Below, piece by piece: positions 33,863 through 43,788 of a DNA stretch of 64,000 nt; position 1 is the stretch's first letter; the number at the start of each line of letters is the position of its first letter. The notes under the pieces are model-generated. The model was not told where the DNA came from, ran no database searches, and worked only from the letters and a program-made list of their open reading frames with translations. Source of the DNA: Paenibacillus cellulosilyticus (lineage in GTDB: Bacteria > Bacillota > Bacilli > Paenibacillales > Paenibacillaceae); the NCBI RefSeq assembly GCF_003182255.1, contig NZ_QGTQ01000022.1, positions 1 through 64,000 on the forward strand. The letters run 5' to 3'. The position numbers were made by a program, and so were the translations under genes.

Positions 33863-34396
33863 CTAGATTCGAAGCGCGGCTTTATCCAGTTCGATCCGGA
33901 ACCCTTTCACCAGCGTCTCGCCGTTGTACAGGTCCGTCTCATAGGCCCGCTCGAAGCCTAGATGCTCATATAACCGAACCGCTGCGCTCATCATGTCGGA
34001 CGTGTGCAGGTTCAATCGATTGGCCCCCAGCGCGCGGGCGCGGCGGATCGATTCTTGAATGAGCAGCGTTGCAATGCCTTCTCCTCTTGCTTGAGGAGAT
34101 ACGGCTAAGTATCGGATGACTGGATTCGGTATGAACGGCTCCGGTCGGCCATAGGCCTCCTCCGAGGAAGCGAATAGCTGCACGCTGCCTACAATGACAT
34201 CGTCCCGTACCGCTACAATTCTCGCTATTGGTGTTCCATCTGTGAATGACCCTTGAAGCGCCTCTTTATACGGCTCCCAGCGATCATCGGGGAGTACGTC
34301 CGCGTATTGGCCATACGCTTCAACTAGCAGTTGAACGAACGGCTCTTGGTCTTCTTCCCGTGCATCTCGTATTGTCACGCTGCTTTTGATGCTCAT
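33863..34396 (-). CDS. GNAT-family N-acetyltransferase
   Basis: About 177 residues from ATG 34396, which has AAAGGAG eight bases upstream; GTG 34405 abuts the ribosome site. The acetyl-CoA loop is VSPQARGEGIATLLIQE (the R/Q-x-x-G-x-A/G motif), preceded by PVIRYLAV and followed by LYEHLGFERAYETDLY typical of GNAT C-termini. The substrate is unknown. It diverges from the LysR gene and shares a 137-base intergenic region with it, so it might belong to the same control circuit. Confidence 0.88.
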   Translation of the reverse strand: MSIKSSVTIRDAREEDQEPFVQLLVEAYGQYADVLPDDRWEPYKEALQGSFTDGTPIARIVAVRDDVIVGSVQLFASSEEAYGRPEPFIPNPVIRYLAVSPQARGEGIATLLIQESIRRARALGANRLNLHTSDMMSAAVRLYEHLGFERAYETDLYNGETLVKGFRIELDKAALRI

Positions 34397-34533
34397 TAGG
34401 GTCACTCCTTTATTTGCTCAATTTATATTTATCATTTACTATATTCCATAATTCCGATTAATCCTATATGATAAAAATAAATTCGAACGATGAATAGAAA
34501 ATGTCTATCGTTGAACGCCTGAGGGGGAAGCGT

Positions 34534-35418
34534 ATGAATATTGAGAACATCGAAGCCTTTGTGTATGTGAATCACTACGGCAGCTTCAATAAGGCGGCTG
34601 AGGTGCTGTATTTGTCTCAGCCGTCCGTAACCGCACGAATCCAGACGCTGGAGCGCGAGCTGGATTGCCGACTCTTCGACCGTTTAGGGAAGCAGATTTT
34701 GCTGACGGAGAAGGGAAAGCAGTTCCTGCCTTATGCGCAGCAAATCCTTCAGACGATGCAGAAGGGGCGGCTCCATCTGCAGGAGCGCGGCTCGCGCCCG
34801 CACGAGCTGCGGATCGGGAGCACGGTGTCGGTATCGAATTATTTGATTCCCGACCTGCTGCCGAAGCTGAAGCAGCAGTATCCGCAGCTTTCGTTCAAGC
34901 TGACGACTGCGCCAACGGATGAGCTGGTCAAAAAGGTGCTGGACCGCGAGCTCGACATCGCTTTTGTCCGCAAGCTGGCTCATCCGTCGGTACAATCGTA
35001 TCCATTCTATGAGGATCCGATTAAGTTATACGTGTATGAGGGGCATCCTTTTGCCGCAGTGGGCAAGGTGTCGATTCAAGAGATTCGCTACCAGTCGCTG
35101 CTGTTCTTCGAATGCGGTTCGCTGGATTGGCAGCGGCTGCACCGCGTGTTCGAGCAGCTCGAGCATTCGCCCGATATTTTGCTCCATGCCGACAATTCAG
35201 AGACTGCCAAGAAGCTCGTGATGCAAAAAGCAGGCATCTGCTTCCTGCCAGGTTTGTGCGTAAGAGAAGAAGTGAGCCAAGGCCGTCTCATTCCGATCGA
35301 GATCGAAGAGACGAAGGGCATCTCGCTTCAGACCAACCTGATCGCGCTCACCGGCGAGAACGAAGAGTTTATTGAGGCGCTGCTCCCGAAGAACAATGTG
35401 AGCTTCTACAGTATTTGA
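34534..35418 (+). CDS. LysR-type regulator, candidate controller of the sulfur island
   Basis: From ATG 34534 (GAGGGGG six bases upstream) the product has 294 residues. The N-terminal winged helix reads IEAFVYVNHYGSFNKAAEVL, then YLSQPSVTARIQTLERELDC, RLFDRLGK. The effector domain follows (LRIGSTVSVSNYLIPDLLPK). It stands 295 bases upstream of, and reads toward, the snaA/tcy-like operon, matching the position of ytlI beside the ytm operon in B. subtilis. Activation of the island under sulfur limitation is inferred. A weak relative of the operon box (AATTCCGATTAAT) lies in its own promoter region near 34450. Confidence 0.88.
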   Translation: MNIENIEAFVYVNHYGSFNKAAEVLYLSQPSVTARIQTLERELDCRLFDRLGKQILLTEKGKQFLPYAQQILQTMQKGRLHLQERGSRPHELRIGSTVSVSNYLIPDLLPKLKQQYPQLSFKLTTAPTDELVKKVLDRELDIAFVRKLAHPSVQSYPFYEDPIKLYVYEGHPFAAVGKVSIQEIRYQSLLFFECGSLDWQRLHRVFEQLEHSPDILLHADNSETAKKLVMQKAGICFLPGLCVREEVSQGRLIPIEIEETKGISLQTNLIALTGENEEFIEALLPKNNVSFYSI

Positions 35419-35647
35419 GGAGCAGGTACGCGAGATAGAGCACTTCTATATACACGAAACCCAGCACTTATCCTACAGCTGCGGCTGCGTGGCGCTTCCG
35501 ATCCCCCGGTGTGCCGTGCAGCATGAATCTTATCGCAAACCATCCATCTTCGAATAACCATCCGAACAACCTCTCGTACAATCAATCGATCGATAGAGAA
35601 AGTCTATTAGCGCGAACGCACGGCAGATGATACATTAGTAACATCTT

Positions 35648-35672
35648 AATTCATACTAAATTTATAGGAATT
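35648..35672 (+). promoter_or_regulatory. operator-like box before the first sulfur operon
   Basis: AATTCATACTAAA-TTT-ATAGGAATT is an imperfect inverted repeat (AATTC...GAATT). A near copy stands before the second sulfur unit at 45995-46020. It lies about 42 bases before the acetyltransferase ATG. The ~230 bases upstream of it, back to the LysR gene, show nothing else recognised. Confidence 0.6.
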
Positions 35673-35713
35673 ATTTGAATCAAAATGGATTCAGACATTA
35701 GAGGGGTGAAAGC

Positions 35714-36253
35714 ATGAGCGAACGGTTTCGGCAAGCAGGGGTCAAAGATGCAGAGAGGCTCCATGAAGTAATCTACGAGGCGTACTCGCTCATTCGGGAG
35801 CTGGGGCTGCACTGGCCGGCGGCGAATGCGGATGTAACGCAGATTCGGGACAACATCGAGCAGAACGAATGCTACGTACTGGAAGCGGACGACAAGATCG
35901 TTGCAACGATTACGTTGTCCAAAGGGGATGAAGTAAAAGCGGTCACGGAGTTCCCGTTCATCAAATGGTTCGCTGTTCACCCAGGTGAGCAGGGCAAAGG
36001 GTACGGAGACAAGCTGCTCACTTGGGTCGAGAACGCGATCATTCGCGACAAGGTGGGCGCTGCGGCGGTAACGCTCGGAACGGCAGAGAAGCACCCTTGG
36101 CTGCTGCCGATGTATCAACGCAGAGGATACGAGAGCATCCGAGCCTTCGATCCTGGCAACGGAGACGGCGTCATGCATCTGCTGCGCAAGGTTGTTGATT
36201 CAGCCGCATTCGCGCGCTCGCGGGAAGCAGCTGGCGAGGTCGGCGCCAGCTAA
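35714..36253 (+). CDS. GNAT N-acetyltransferase, SnaA/YtmI-like
   Basis: The 179-residue GNAT protein has FIKWFAVHPGEQGKGYGDKL as the acetyl-CoA loop and MYQRRGYESIRAFDPGNGDG near the C-terminus. As first gene before a cystine-type ABC transporter and YtmO-like monooxygenase it occupies the place of snaA, whose product N-acetylates S-alkylcysteines in B. subtilis. That role is inferred from synteny and family. GAGGGGTGAAAGC precedes the ATG. The C-terminal 20 residues are an extra Ala/Arg-rich tail. Confidence 0.85.
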   Translation: MSERFRQAGVKDAERLHEVIYEAYSLIRELGLHWPAANADVTQIRDNIEQNECYVLEADDKIVATITLSKGDEVKAVTEFPFIKWFAVHPGEQGKGYGDKLLTWVENAIIRDKVGAAAVTLGTAEKHPWLLPMYQRRGYESIRAFDPGNGDGVMHLLRKVVDSAAFARSREAAGEVGAS

Positions 36254-36329
36254 ACATTTTATAACGAACAAAATTCGAACCACAGAAGCAATAAACCAAT
36301 AAACCACTGAACCGTTGGAGGTCATGAAG

Positions 36330-37184
36330 ATGAAGAAGATGAAAAAATCACTGCTTATTCCAGCAAGCTTAGCACTCGTATTGGTGGCTGCAGGCTGCGG
36401 CTCGTCAAATAAATCGGAGAGCACGTCGGCTGCGGTTTCAACTGACGCTGCAGCGTCCACTGGCAAAGTAACGAAGATCGTAGTCGGAACAGGCACGGGC
36501 TTCCCGCAAGTGTGCTTCTTGGATGAGAACGGCAAGCTGACGGGCTTCGACGTTGAGCTTGTACGCGAAGTTGATAAACGTCTGCCAGAGTACGAATTCG
36601 ATCTGCAGACGATGGAATTCTCGAACCTGCTGCTCAGCCTCGAGACGAAGAAGATCGATTTTGTCGCACATGAGATGGAGAAAAACCCTGAGCGTGAGGA
36701 GAAGTATCTGTTCAACAGCGAGCCTTATGCACACTGGCGCAACAAAATCATCGTAGCGAAGGACAACAACGCGGTCAATTCGCTTGATGATCTAGTTGGC
36801 AAGAAGGTTCTAACTAGCGCAACGAGCGCAGAGGCGCAAATTCTTGAAAACTACAACAAAGACCATGACAAGAAGATCGATATCGTGTATTCGAGCGGAA
36901 CAACGAACGATACGGTAGCCCAAATTACGTCCGGCCGCGTTGACGCGACGATCGGTGCAGACTTCACGCATAAGCTCATCGATCCGCAGAACAAGCTGAA
37001 GACGGTTGGCGATGGTTTGTCCGAGGCAGACATTCTGTTCGTCTTCCGCAAGGATGATCCAGATTCGAAGAAGCTGTCGGATGCGATTGACGGAGCACTG
37101 AAGGAAATTAAAGCGGACGGTACGCTTGGCAAGCTGAGTGAGCAGTGGCTCGGTGAGGACTTCACGTCGGATACGGCGAAGTAG
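36330..37184 (+). CDS. polar amino acid/cystine ABC transporter binding lipoprotein (TcyJ/K-like)
   Basis: The roughly 284-residue protein has lipobox VAAGC, then a family-3 (amino acid) binding domain: VVGTGTGFPQVCFLDENGKL, TGFDVELVREVDKRL, LLSLETKKIDFVAHEMEKNP and SGRVDATIGADFTHKL. It should capture cystine or S-substituted cysteines. GGAGG at 36317-36321 best fits ATG 36330. B. subtilis has two such proteins (TcyJ and TcyK); only one is here. Confidence 0.9.
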   Translation: MKKMKKSLLIPASLALVLVAAGCGSSNKSESTSAAVSTDAAASTGKVTKIVVGTGTGFPQVCFLDENGKLTGFDVELVREVDKRLPEYEFDLQTMEFSNLLLSLETKKIDFVAHEMEKNPEREEKYLFNSEPYAHWRNKIIVAKDNNAVNSLDDLVGKKVLTSATSAEAQILENYNKDHDKKIDIVYSSGTTNDTVAQITSGRVDATIGADFTHKLIDPQNKLKTVGDGLSEADILFVFRKDDPDSKKLSDAIDGALKEIKADGTLGKLSEQWLGEDFTSDTAK

Positions 37185-37220
37185 ACGCGCAGCAGAACGA
37201 ATGTGAGGTGAGGGTGCAAG

Positions 37221-38015
37221 ATGGAGTATGGCTTTGATTTCGCCTACGTGTTCAAATACGTACCTAAGCTGCTGAGCACCTTGGATCTGACGCTGCTGAT
37301 TGTGGCGGGGGCCATTGCGACGGGGCTGATCATCGGCTTACTCGTGGCCCTCCCTCGATTGTACCATGTGCCGGTGCTTAAGCAGCTGTCGATGGTGTAC
37401 GTATCGTTCTTCCGGGGAACGCCGGTACTGATTCAATTGTTCCTGTTCTACTACGGGTTGCCCGAGATATTAAAGCTGGTTTATATCGACGTCACGAGGG
37501 TGCCGGTGCTGTATTTCGTTATATTCACGCTGGGCCTGAACGCGGGGGCCTTCATCTCGGAAACGATTCGCGCGGCGGTCACCGCCGTCAATCGCGGACA
37601 GGTAGAGGCAGCCTACGCGGTCGGCATGACTGGCTACCAGGCGTTCACCCGCATTATTTTGCCGCAGGCGCTGGCGATTGCCGTGCCGGTATTCTCCAAC
37701 CTCGTGATCGCGATGCTGAAGGAGACGTCGCTCGCCTTCACGCTTGGGGTCATGGAGATGACGGGCAAAGCGCAGTCGCTTGGGGCGTTGTCGCAGCATT
37801 TTCTCGAAACGTATATCTCGCTTGCCATTATCTATTTGATCATCAGCCTGTTGCTGGAACGTGTTCTGCTCTTGGCCGAGCGCCGGCTTCAGCGGCATAT
37901 GCGCCGTGAGCAGGAGAAGAGGAGCTGGTTCGGTCTTCGCCGGGTTCCGCCTCTCAACCGCTTAACGCGTGAGCTGAATTTGGAGAAAAAGGAGGTGCCA
38001 AGTTATGAAGCTTGA
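37221..38015 (+). CDS. tcyL: cystine-type ABC transporter permease (TcyL-like)
   Basis: The 264-residue His/Glu/Gln-type permease has about five membrane segments. FFRGTPVLIQLFLFYYGLPE is the family signature and GQVEAAYAVGMTGYQAFTRI the EAA loop. The hydrophilic C-terminal extension (about residues 225-264, Arg/Lys/Glu-rich) is longer than in the partner permease. It overlaps the next gene by 11 bases, and GTGAGGTGAGGG precedes its ATG. It forms the membrane channel with TcyM. Confidence 0.9.
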   Translation: MEYGFDFAYVFKYVPKLLSTLDLTLLIVAGAIATGLIIGLLVALPRLYHVPVLKQLSMVYVSFFRGTPVLIQLFLFYYGLPEILKLVYIDVTRVPVLYFVIFTLGLNAGAFISETIRAAVTAVNRGQVEAAYAVGMTGYQAFTRIILPQALAIAVPVFSNLVIAMLKETSLAFTLGVMEMTGKAQSLGALSQHFLETYISLAIIYLIISLLLERVLLLAERRLQRHMRREQEKRSWFGLRRVPPLNRLTRELNLEKKEVPSYEA

Positions 38016-38715
38016 TCCTTCTTTTATCTGGACGGCGTTCGTTAAGCTGCTGTCGGCTATACCGGTCACGCTGGAGATTACTTTCGTATCCGTATTGTGC
38101 GGCCTCGTTATCGGATCGATTACGGCACTCGCGCGCATCTATCGCATTCCGGTGCTTGCGCAGCTGTCTTCGGGTTATGTCACGTTCATTCGCGGGACGC
38201 CGATGCTTACGCATTTGCTGCTCATTTATTTTAGTCTGCCGATGCTGGTTGACGGTCTATCTTCGCAGTTCGGGCTAGGCTGGAGCTCGGCTCGCATTCC
38301 GATGATCGCCTTCGCACTTGTGTCCTTCTCGATTACGGCGGGTGCCTATATGTCGGAGGTTGTTCGTTCGGGGTTGCTCGCTGTTGATCGCGGGCAGATG
38401 GAAGCGGCACTGTCTGTGGGGATGTCGACGCCGCAGGCGCTTCGCCGAATCGTGTTCCCGCAAGCGTTCGCAGCAAGCCTGCCGAACCTGTCCAACTCGC
38501 TGATCGGGATGCTGCATGGCTCGACGCTTGCTTTCACCGTATCGGTCGTTGATCTGAATGCCAAGGCGCAGATTGTCGCTTCAACGAACTGGAAGTTTTT
38601 CGAGGCTTATGTGGCGGCGGCGCTTATTTTCTGGGGATTGACGCTGCTCATCGAGCGGGCGACGAGCTTCATCGAACGCAAAATCAACGTGTACAACCGA
38701 GGAGGGGTAGCATGA
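38005..38715 (+). CDS. tcyM: cystine-type ABC transporter permease (TcyM-like)
   Basis: The 236-residue permease shows [40 protein letters not shown] and the EAA loop [20 protein letters not shown]. Its length matches TcyM. AAAAGGAGGTG lies within the previous coding end, seven bases before ATG. It overlaps the ATPase gene by four bases (ATGA). Confidence 0.9.
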   Translation: MKLDPSFIWTAFVKLLSAIPVTLEITFVSVLCGLVIGSITALARIYRIPVLAQLSSGYVTFIRGTPMLTHLLLIYFSLPMLVDGLSSQFGLGWSSARIPMIAFALVSFSITAGAYMSEVVRSGLLAVDRGQMEAALSVGMSTPQALRRIVFPQAFAASLPNLSNSLIGMLHGSTLAFTVSVVDLNAKAQIVASTNWKFFEAYVAAALIFWGLTLLIERATSFIERKINVYNRGGVA

Positions 38716-39464
38716 TCAAGCTGCGCGGTATTCGCAAATCATTTGGCCGGCAGGAGGTGCTTCAAGGCATTGACCTGACGGTGGAGAAGGGCGAGGTCGT
38801 CGCCATTCTCGGTCCAAGCGGCTCGGGCAAGACGACGCTGCTTCGCTGCATCAATTATCTCGAGAAGCCAAGTGACGGCACGATTCATATTAGCGATTTC
38901 ACGCTCGACTGCAAGCATGCGGGCAAGAAGGAAGTTCATGCGCTGCGGCAGCGTTCCGCGATGGTGTTCCAGCAATATAATCTGTTCAACCATAAGACGG
39001 CGCTGGAGAACGTGATTGAAGGGCTTATCGTTGTCAAAAAGGTGAGCAAAGACGAGGCGCGTAAGCGCGGCATTCAACTGCTCGAGAAGGTTGGACTCGG
39101 CGCGAAGCTTGATGCTTATCCAAGCCAGCTGTCAGGTGGACAGCAGCAGCGTGTCGGCATTGCGCGTGCGCTTGCGCTCGAACCGGAAGTGATTTTGTTC
39201 GATGAGCCGACGTCCGCGCTCGACCCGGAGCTGGTAGGCGAGGTGCTCGCGGTCATTCGCCGCATTGCGAAGGAAGGCATCACGATGATTATCGTGACGC
39301 ATGAGATGGCCTTCGCCCAAGATGTCGCTAACCATGTCGTGTTCATGGACGGCGGCGTCATTGTGGAGGAGGGCCCTCCAGCCGAGCTGTTCAGCAATCC
39401 GAAGGAAGAGCGGACGAAGCAGTTCCTGAAGCGGTACACGCCGGAGTTCAGCTATTCGATTTAA
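38712..39464 (+). CDS. tcyN: cystine-type ABC transporter ATPase (TcyN-like)
   Basis: The 250-residue ATPase has Walker [14 protein letters not shown], the TcyN-like stretch [20 protein letters not shown], signature [15 protein letters not shown], Walker [16 protein letters not shown] and H-loop [11 protein letters not shown]. It energises import by the two permeases upstream. All four transporter genes are packed with overlaps, so they form one transcription unit with the acetyltransferase. Confidence 0.92.
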   Translation: MIKLRGIRKSFGRQEVLQGIDLTVEKGEVVAILGPSGSGKTTLLRCINYLEKPSDGTIHISDFTLDCKHAGKKEVHALRQRSAMVFQQYNLFNHKTALENVIEGLIVVKKVSKDEARKRGIQLLEKVGLGAKLDAYPSQLSGGQQQRVGIARALALEPEVILFDEPTSALDPELVGEVLAVIRRIAKEGITMIIVTHEMAFAQDVANHVVFMDGGVIVEEGPPAELFSNPKEERTKQFLKRYTPEFSYSI

Positions 39465-39481
39465 CCTTGGGAGGGAATACG

Positions 39482-40498
39482 ATGACGATTGCAATCAGTA
39501 TATTGGATCAAAGCCCGGTCTACCCGGGAGAGACGTCCGAAGAAACTTTCGCCCATACGCTGGCACTGGTACAGAAGGCCGAGGAGCTTGGCTTCCGCCG
39601 CTTCTGGGTATCGGAGCATCATGATTCAGAATATGTAGCCGGTTCATCGCCGGAGGTACTTATCTCTTATTTGTTAGCCAAAACGAATCATATCCGTATC
39701 GGCTCTGGCGGCATTATGCTGCAGCACTACAGCCCGTACAAGGTGGCGGAAAACTTCCACGTCCTTGCTACGCTGGCGCCGGGACGCGTCGATCTTGGCG
39801 TTGGCCGGGCACCGGGCGGTCTGCCGCGAAGCACGCAGGCGCTGCAGAAGGGCGTGTCCGAGCCGCAGACGCTGACGGACAAAATCATTGAGCTGCAAGG
39901 CCATGTGGGCGGCGGGTTGAAGCTGGCTGAGGATCATCCGCTTGCTGGACTGAAGGCATCGCCGATTCCGGCGGTAGCGCCGGAACTGTACTTGCTCGGC
40001 GCATCGGATAGCAGTGCGGAGCTCGCCGCGAGCCTTGGTCTGCCTTATGTGTTCTCGATCTTCATCGGCGGCGACGAGCAGGCAGCGATTGCTTCGATCG
40101 TGAAATACCGCAATGCGTTCAATTACGAGCACGGCACACAGCCGCATGCGATTCTCGCGCTGTCGGCTATTGTGGCGGACACGGATCAAGAAGCAATCGA
40201 CCTGATCCCGCCTAATAAGCTGGTAAAAGTGTACTTGGCCGATGGGCGCAAGGTGACGCTTGGCACTGTGGAGCAGGCGGAGAATTATGGCAAGCAATCG
40301 GGACAGCCTTACACGATTGAGGAGAAGGATGCGCAAGTTACTGCGGGATCTAAGGAAACTGTTCGCAGTAAGTTGATTGCCCTGCACGAGGCGGCAGGTG
40401 TAGAAGAGTTCATTATTACGACGAACATTGCGCCATTCGAGCAGCGGATTCGTTCCTATGAGCTGCTCAGTGAGGCATTCGCAGAAGTGAAGGCGTAG
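39482..40498 (+). CDS. luciferase-like flavin monooxygenase (YtmO-like)
   Basis: About 338 residues from ATG 39482 (GGGAGGGAATAC upstream). MTIAISILDQSPVYPGE and EELGFRRFWVSEHHDSEYVA mark the LLM class with a bacterial-luciferase TIM barrel; ATLAPGRVDLGVGRAPGGLP is the usual flavin/substrate loop. In the B. subtilis ytm operon YtmO lies in the same place after TcyN. Oxidative attack on an N-acetyl-S-alkylcysteine is inferred; it needs reduced flavin from elsewhere. Confidence 0.88.
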   Translation: MTIAISILDQSPVYPGETSEETFAHTLALVQKAEELGFRRFWVSEHHDSEYVAGSSPEVLISYLLAKTNHIRIGSGGIMLQHYSPYKVAENFHVLATLAPGRVDLGVGRAPGGLPRSTQALQKGVSEPQTLTDKIIELQGHVGGGLKLAEDHPLAGLKASPIPAVAPELYLLGASDSSAELAASLGLPYVFSIFIGGDEQAAIASIVKYRNAFNYEHGTQPHAILALSAIVADTDQEAIDLIPPNKLVKVYLADGRKVTLGTVEQAENYGKQSGQPYTIEEKDAQVTAGSKETVRSKLIALHEAAGVEEFIITTNIAPFEQRIRSYELLSEAFAEVKA

Positions 40499-40527
40499 CA
40501 TGAGGCGCTGCGACTGGGGGTGTAAGG

Positions 40528-41748
40528 ATGAGTAACGAACAGGAGCTAGAGCTGGTAAGCGCAGCGTCGCTGGCGAGTAGTCTGAGCGATATTCGCAGGG
40601 AGCTGCATCGCTACCCAGAGCTGTCGAACGAGGAGTTCGAGACGACCGCTCGTATTCGGGGATGGCTTGAAGAAGCGGATATTCGCATCGCTCATTATTC
40701 GCTGCGTACCGGCATTGTTGCGGAAGTAGGCGGGCTGAATGGCGGTCCGATTATTGCGCTAAGAGCCGATATCGACGCATTGCCCATTCAGGAAGAGACG
40801 GGACTTCCGTTCGCTTCGACGATTCCTGGCGTGATGCATGCTTGCGGTCACGATTTCCACACGGCGGCCATCTTGGGCGCAGCGTATTTGCTGAAAGCGC
40901 GCGAGGCGGAGCTGCAGGGTACCGTTCGATTGCTGTTCCAGCCTGCTGAGGAGAAAGCGGTAGGTGCTCGCCGCGTAGTCGAGAGCGGCGCGCTGGAAGG
41001 AGTGAGCGCCGTCTTCGGCTTGCACAATAAGCCGGATCTGCCGGTCGGGACGATCGGCATTAAGGGCGGTCCAATCATGGCAGCTGCCGACGGCTTCGTC
41101 GTTGAGGTAGGGGGCAAAGGCTCGCATGCTGCTGTGCCCGAGGCAGGCAATGACCCAATCGTCACGGCCGCCCATATCGTGACGGCGCTGCAGTCGATCG
41201 TCAGCCGCAATGTGAGCGCGCTGGACAGCGCGGTTGTCAGCGTGACGAAGCTGCATAGCGGCACCGCATGGAACATTATCCCCGAGCGTGCGGTGCTGGA
41301 CGGTACGATTCGCACGTTCGAGGAAGGCGTGCGCCGCCGCGTGCTGAAGCGGTTCGAGCAGGTCGTTGAAGGCGTCGCCGCGGCGTTCGAGACGAACGCA
41401 TCTGTCCGCTGGATCGAAGGGCCGCCGCCGGTGCGCAATGATGAGGTATTGGCAGAGTTAGCTTGGAAGGAAGCAGAGGAACTGGGGTTAATTCCTGTTG
41501 TTCCGGTGCCTTCGCCTGCTGGCGAGGACTTCGCCGTGTATCAGCAGCATGTGCCGGGGCTGTTCGTGTTCCTCGGAACCGAAGGACCGCATGAATGGCA
41601 TCATCCAGCATTCGATCTGGATGAGCGGGCGCTGCCGATTGCAGCTGACTTCTTCGCTGGTACGGCGGTTCGTGCGCTGAATCACTTCGCCGCTGAAGCT
41701 GCGAGCATTGCAGGTGCCGGGTCCGAAGAAGGAGCAGTACGAGGATGA
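40528..41748 (+). CDS. M20 metallopeptidase/amidohydrolase (SndA/YtnL-like), first copy
   Basis: The 406-residue zinc enzyme has MHACGHDFHTA (metal His and Asp), QPAEEKAVGARRVVESGAL (catalytic Glu pair), GKGSHAAVPEAGNDPI of the lid domain, and PSPAGEDFAVYQQHVPGLF. This is the N-acyl-amino-acid amidohydrolase (HipO-like) subgroup. In the sulfur pathway it would remove the acetyl group put on by the GNAT enzyme. It follows the YtmO-like gene by 30 bases. Confidence 0.9.
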   Translation: MSNEQELELVSAASLASSLSDIRRELHRYPELSNEEFETTARIRGWLEEADIRIAHYSLRTGIVAEVGGLNGGPIIALRADIDALPIQEETGLPFASTIPGVMHACGHDFHTAAILGAAYLLKAREAELQGTVRLLFQPAEEKAVGARRVVESGALEGVSAVFGLHNKPDLPVGTIGIKGGPIMAAADGFVVEVGGKGSHAAVPEAGNDPIVTAAHIVTALQSIVSRNVSALDSAVVSVTKLHSGTAWNIIPERAVLDGTIRTFEEGVRRRVLKRFEQVVEGVAAAFETNASVRWIEGPPPVRNDEVLAELAWKEAEELGLIPVVPVPSPAGEDFAVYQQHVPGLFVFLGTEGPHEWHHPAFDLDERALPIAADFFAGTAVRALNHFAAEAASIAGAGSEEGAVRG

Positions 41749-41863
41749 GCGGTGCAGGGGCAGGGGCAGGGGATTAATCGTCTGACCTTCTGACTCGTTA
41801 TCGCTTGTACGCTTCACGTTGGCATCGTCGATAAGCCATTCATATTTTGGAGGGGGAACTCTT

Positions 41864-42460
41864 ATGAGCGAAGTGAACATTCAAGCGTATCTAGATACGC
41901 ATTTGCAGCTGACCCAGGCAATTGCTGGGCTTAGCGAGGAAGAACTGAAATGGAAACAAACCGAAGCGAAGTGGAGCGTGACGGAAGTGCTCGCTCACCT
42001 CACCGATCATAATATCGTCGTATCGTTCCGCCTTCGCGACATTTTGGCCGATACACAGGCGCGGCTGCCAGCTTTTGATCAAGACCGTTGGGTGGCTGGA
42101 CAGCATTCGAATGATGGCAATGTCGAAGACATTCTCGCTGTTTTCTGGTCGCTGGTTCAATACAATGGACTGCTGTTCGCGCGGCTGAGCGAGCAGGATT
42201 GGGATAAAGCTGGCGTTAATTTCAAAGGTGAGACGGTTCGCGTTCGCGATATCGTGCGCGGCTTCACGAATCATGTACAGCACCATTTGGCCCAAATCGA
42301 ACGGATTCGTACGGCTTACCGTAATCGCGAGGCAGCAGCAGCTGCATCATCGGATGAGACGGAAGCTTCTGTAGGCTCTTCGTGCTCTGTTGCGCCGCCA
42401 GCTTCGGCGGGTTCTTCATGCTCCATTGCTCCAGCGTCTGCACAAGGAGGGAATGTGTAA
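41864..42460 (+). CDS. DinB-fold protein with Cys-containing C-terminal repeats
   Basis: About 198 residues from ATG 41864 (TGGAGGGGG upstream). The four-helix DinB/YfiT fold is indicated by [20 protein letters not shown] and [18 protein letters not shown], which supply the likely His triad for a metal. DinB-fold enzymes include bacillithiol/mycothiol-dependent transferases, which would suit a pathway of thiol conjugates; this is inference. The last 40 residues hold two imperfect repeats [12 protein letters not shown] and [12 protein letters not shown], each with one Cys, which are not part of the fold. It shares a base with the next start (TAATG). Confidence 0.82.
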   Translation: MSEVNIQAYLDTHLQLTQAIAGLSEEELKWKQTEAKWSVTEVLAHLTDHNIVVSFRLRDILADTQARLPAFDQDRWVAGQHSNDGNVEDILAVFWSLVQYNGLLFARLSEQDWDKAGVNFKGETVRVRDIVRGFTNHVQHHLAQIERIRTAYRNREAAAAASSDETEASVGSSCSVAPPASAGSSCSIAPASAQGGNV

Positions 42461-43788
42461 TGACTCAGCTCAAACAGTTGAAGCTGGGCGCTATGCTCCA
42501 TGGCGTCGGCAGCAGCACGTCCTTGTGGCGGCATCCCGAGATTCAGTCGGATGCGAGCGTGAATTTCGAGCTGTACAAGTCATGGGTCGCGAAGGCGGAA
42601 GGCGGCAAATTCGATCTCGTCTTCATCGCCGATGGCTTGTACATTAACGAGAAGTCGATTCCGCACTTCCTGAATCGATTCGAGCCGCTGACGATTCTTA
42701 GTGCGCTCGCTGCGTCCAGCAAGCATATTGGACTGGTCGGCACATTGTCTACGTCCTATAGCGAGCCTTTCACGGTCGCTCGCCAGTTCGGCTCCCTCGA
42801 CGTGATCAGCGGCGGACGCGCTGGCTGGAACATCGTCACCTCCCCGCTTGAAGGCTCCGCACTGAACTATGGCAAGAAAGAGCATCCGGACCATGCGAAG
42901 CGATACCGGATTGCGACGGAATATTTGGAGGTCACGCGTGGTCTGTGGGACTCTTGGGAAGACGACGCGTTCGTCCGCGACAAGGAGTCCGGCGTATTCT
43001 TCGATCCTGAGAAGCTGCATGAGCTGAATCATGAGGGTGAGTTCTTCTCGGTCAAAGGGCCGCTGAACATCGCTCGCTCGAAGCAGGGTCAGCCGGTAGT
43101 ATTCCAAGCGGGCTCCTCTGAGGTAGGCAAGGACTATGCCGCGAAGCATGCGGACGCGATCTTCACGGGTCACGAGACGGTTGAGGACGCTGTCGCCTTC
43201 TACCAAGATGTGAAGCGACGCGCAGTTGGCTTCGGCCGCAACCCGGATAACGTACTCGTCTTCCCGGGCATCGGTCCGGTTATCGGCAGCACGGAGGAAG
43301 AGGCAGAGCGTAAATATCAAGAGGTTGTCGAGCTCGTCTCGCCTGCTAACGCGCTGCTCTATCTGGGTCGTTACTTCGAGCATCACGATTTCTCGCAGTA
43401 TGACCTGGATGCGCCATTCCCTGACCTTGGTGATTTGGGGCGGAACAGCTTCCAGAGCACGACGGACCGTATCAAGGCGGTTGCGAAGGAGAAAGGACTG
43501 ACGCTGCGTCAAGTCGCCTTGTCGGTTGCGACGCCTCGTCCGGCATTCCTTGGCACACCAGAGCAAGTAGCTGACAAAGTGCAGGAATGGTTCGAAGCAG
43601 GCGCCGCTGACGGATTCATGGTTGGCTCGTCCGTGCCGCACGGGCTGGAGGATTTCATCGAGCACGTCGTGCCGATCCTGCAAGCACGCGGCCTGTTCCG
43701 CACGGAGTATGAAAGCGACACGCTGCGCGGCAACTTAGGTCTGCCAATCCCTGCGAACCGGTATGTGAAGACGGAAGAGCGGGTGTGA
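42460..43788 (+). CDS. NtaA/SnaA/DszA-type flavin monooxygenase (YtnJ-like), first copy
   Basis: The 442-residue enzyme begins [20 protein letters not shown] and continues [40 protein letters not shown] and [20 protein letters not shown], the conserved core of the DszA/NtaA branch. These enzymes use FMNH2 and oxygen to oxidise C-S or C-N bonds. AAGGAGGGAATG precedes the ATG; the start shares a base with the DinB stop. A close paralogue lies 2.3 kb downstream. It is the likely C-S cleaving step. Confidence 0.9.
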   Translation: MTQLKQLKLGAMLHGVGSSTSLWRHPEIQSDASVNFELYKSWVAKAEGGKFDLVFIADGLYINEKSIPHFLNRFEPLTILSALAASSKHIGLVGTLSTSYSEPFTVARQFGSLDVISGGRAGWNIVTSPLEGSALNYGKKEHPDHAKRYRIATEYLEVTRGLWDSWEDDAFVRDKESGVFFDPEKLHELNHEGEFFSVKGPLNIARSKQGQPVVFQAGSSEVGKDYAAKHADAIFTGHETVEDAVAFYQDVKRRAVGFGRNPDNVLVFPGIGPVIGSTEEEAERKYQEVVELVSPANALLYLGRYFEHHDFSQYDLDAPFPDLGDLGRNSFQSTTDRIKAVAKEKGLTLRQVALSVATPRPAFLGTPEQVADKVQEWFEAGAADGFMVGSSVPHGLEDFIEHVVPILQARGLFRTEYESDTLRGNLGLPIPANRYVKTEERV

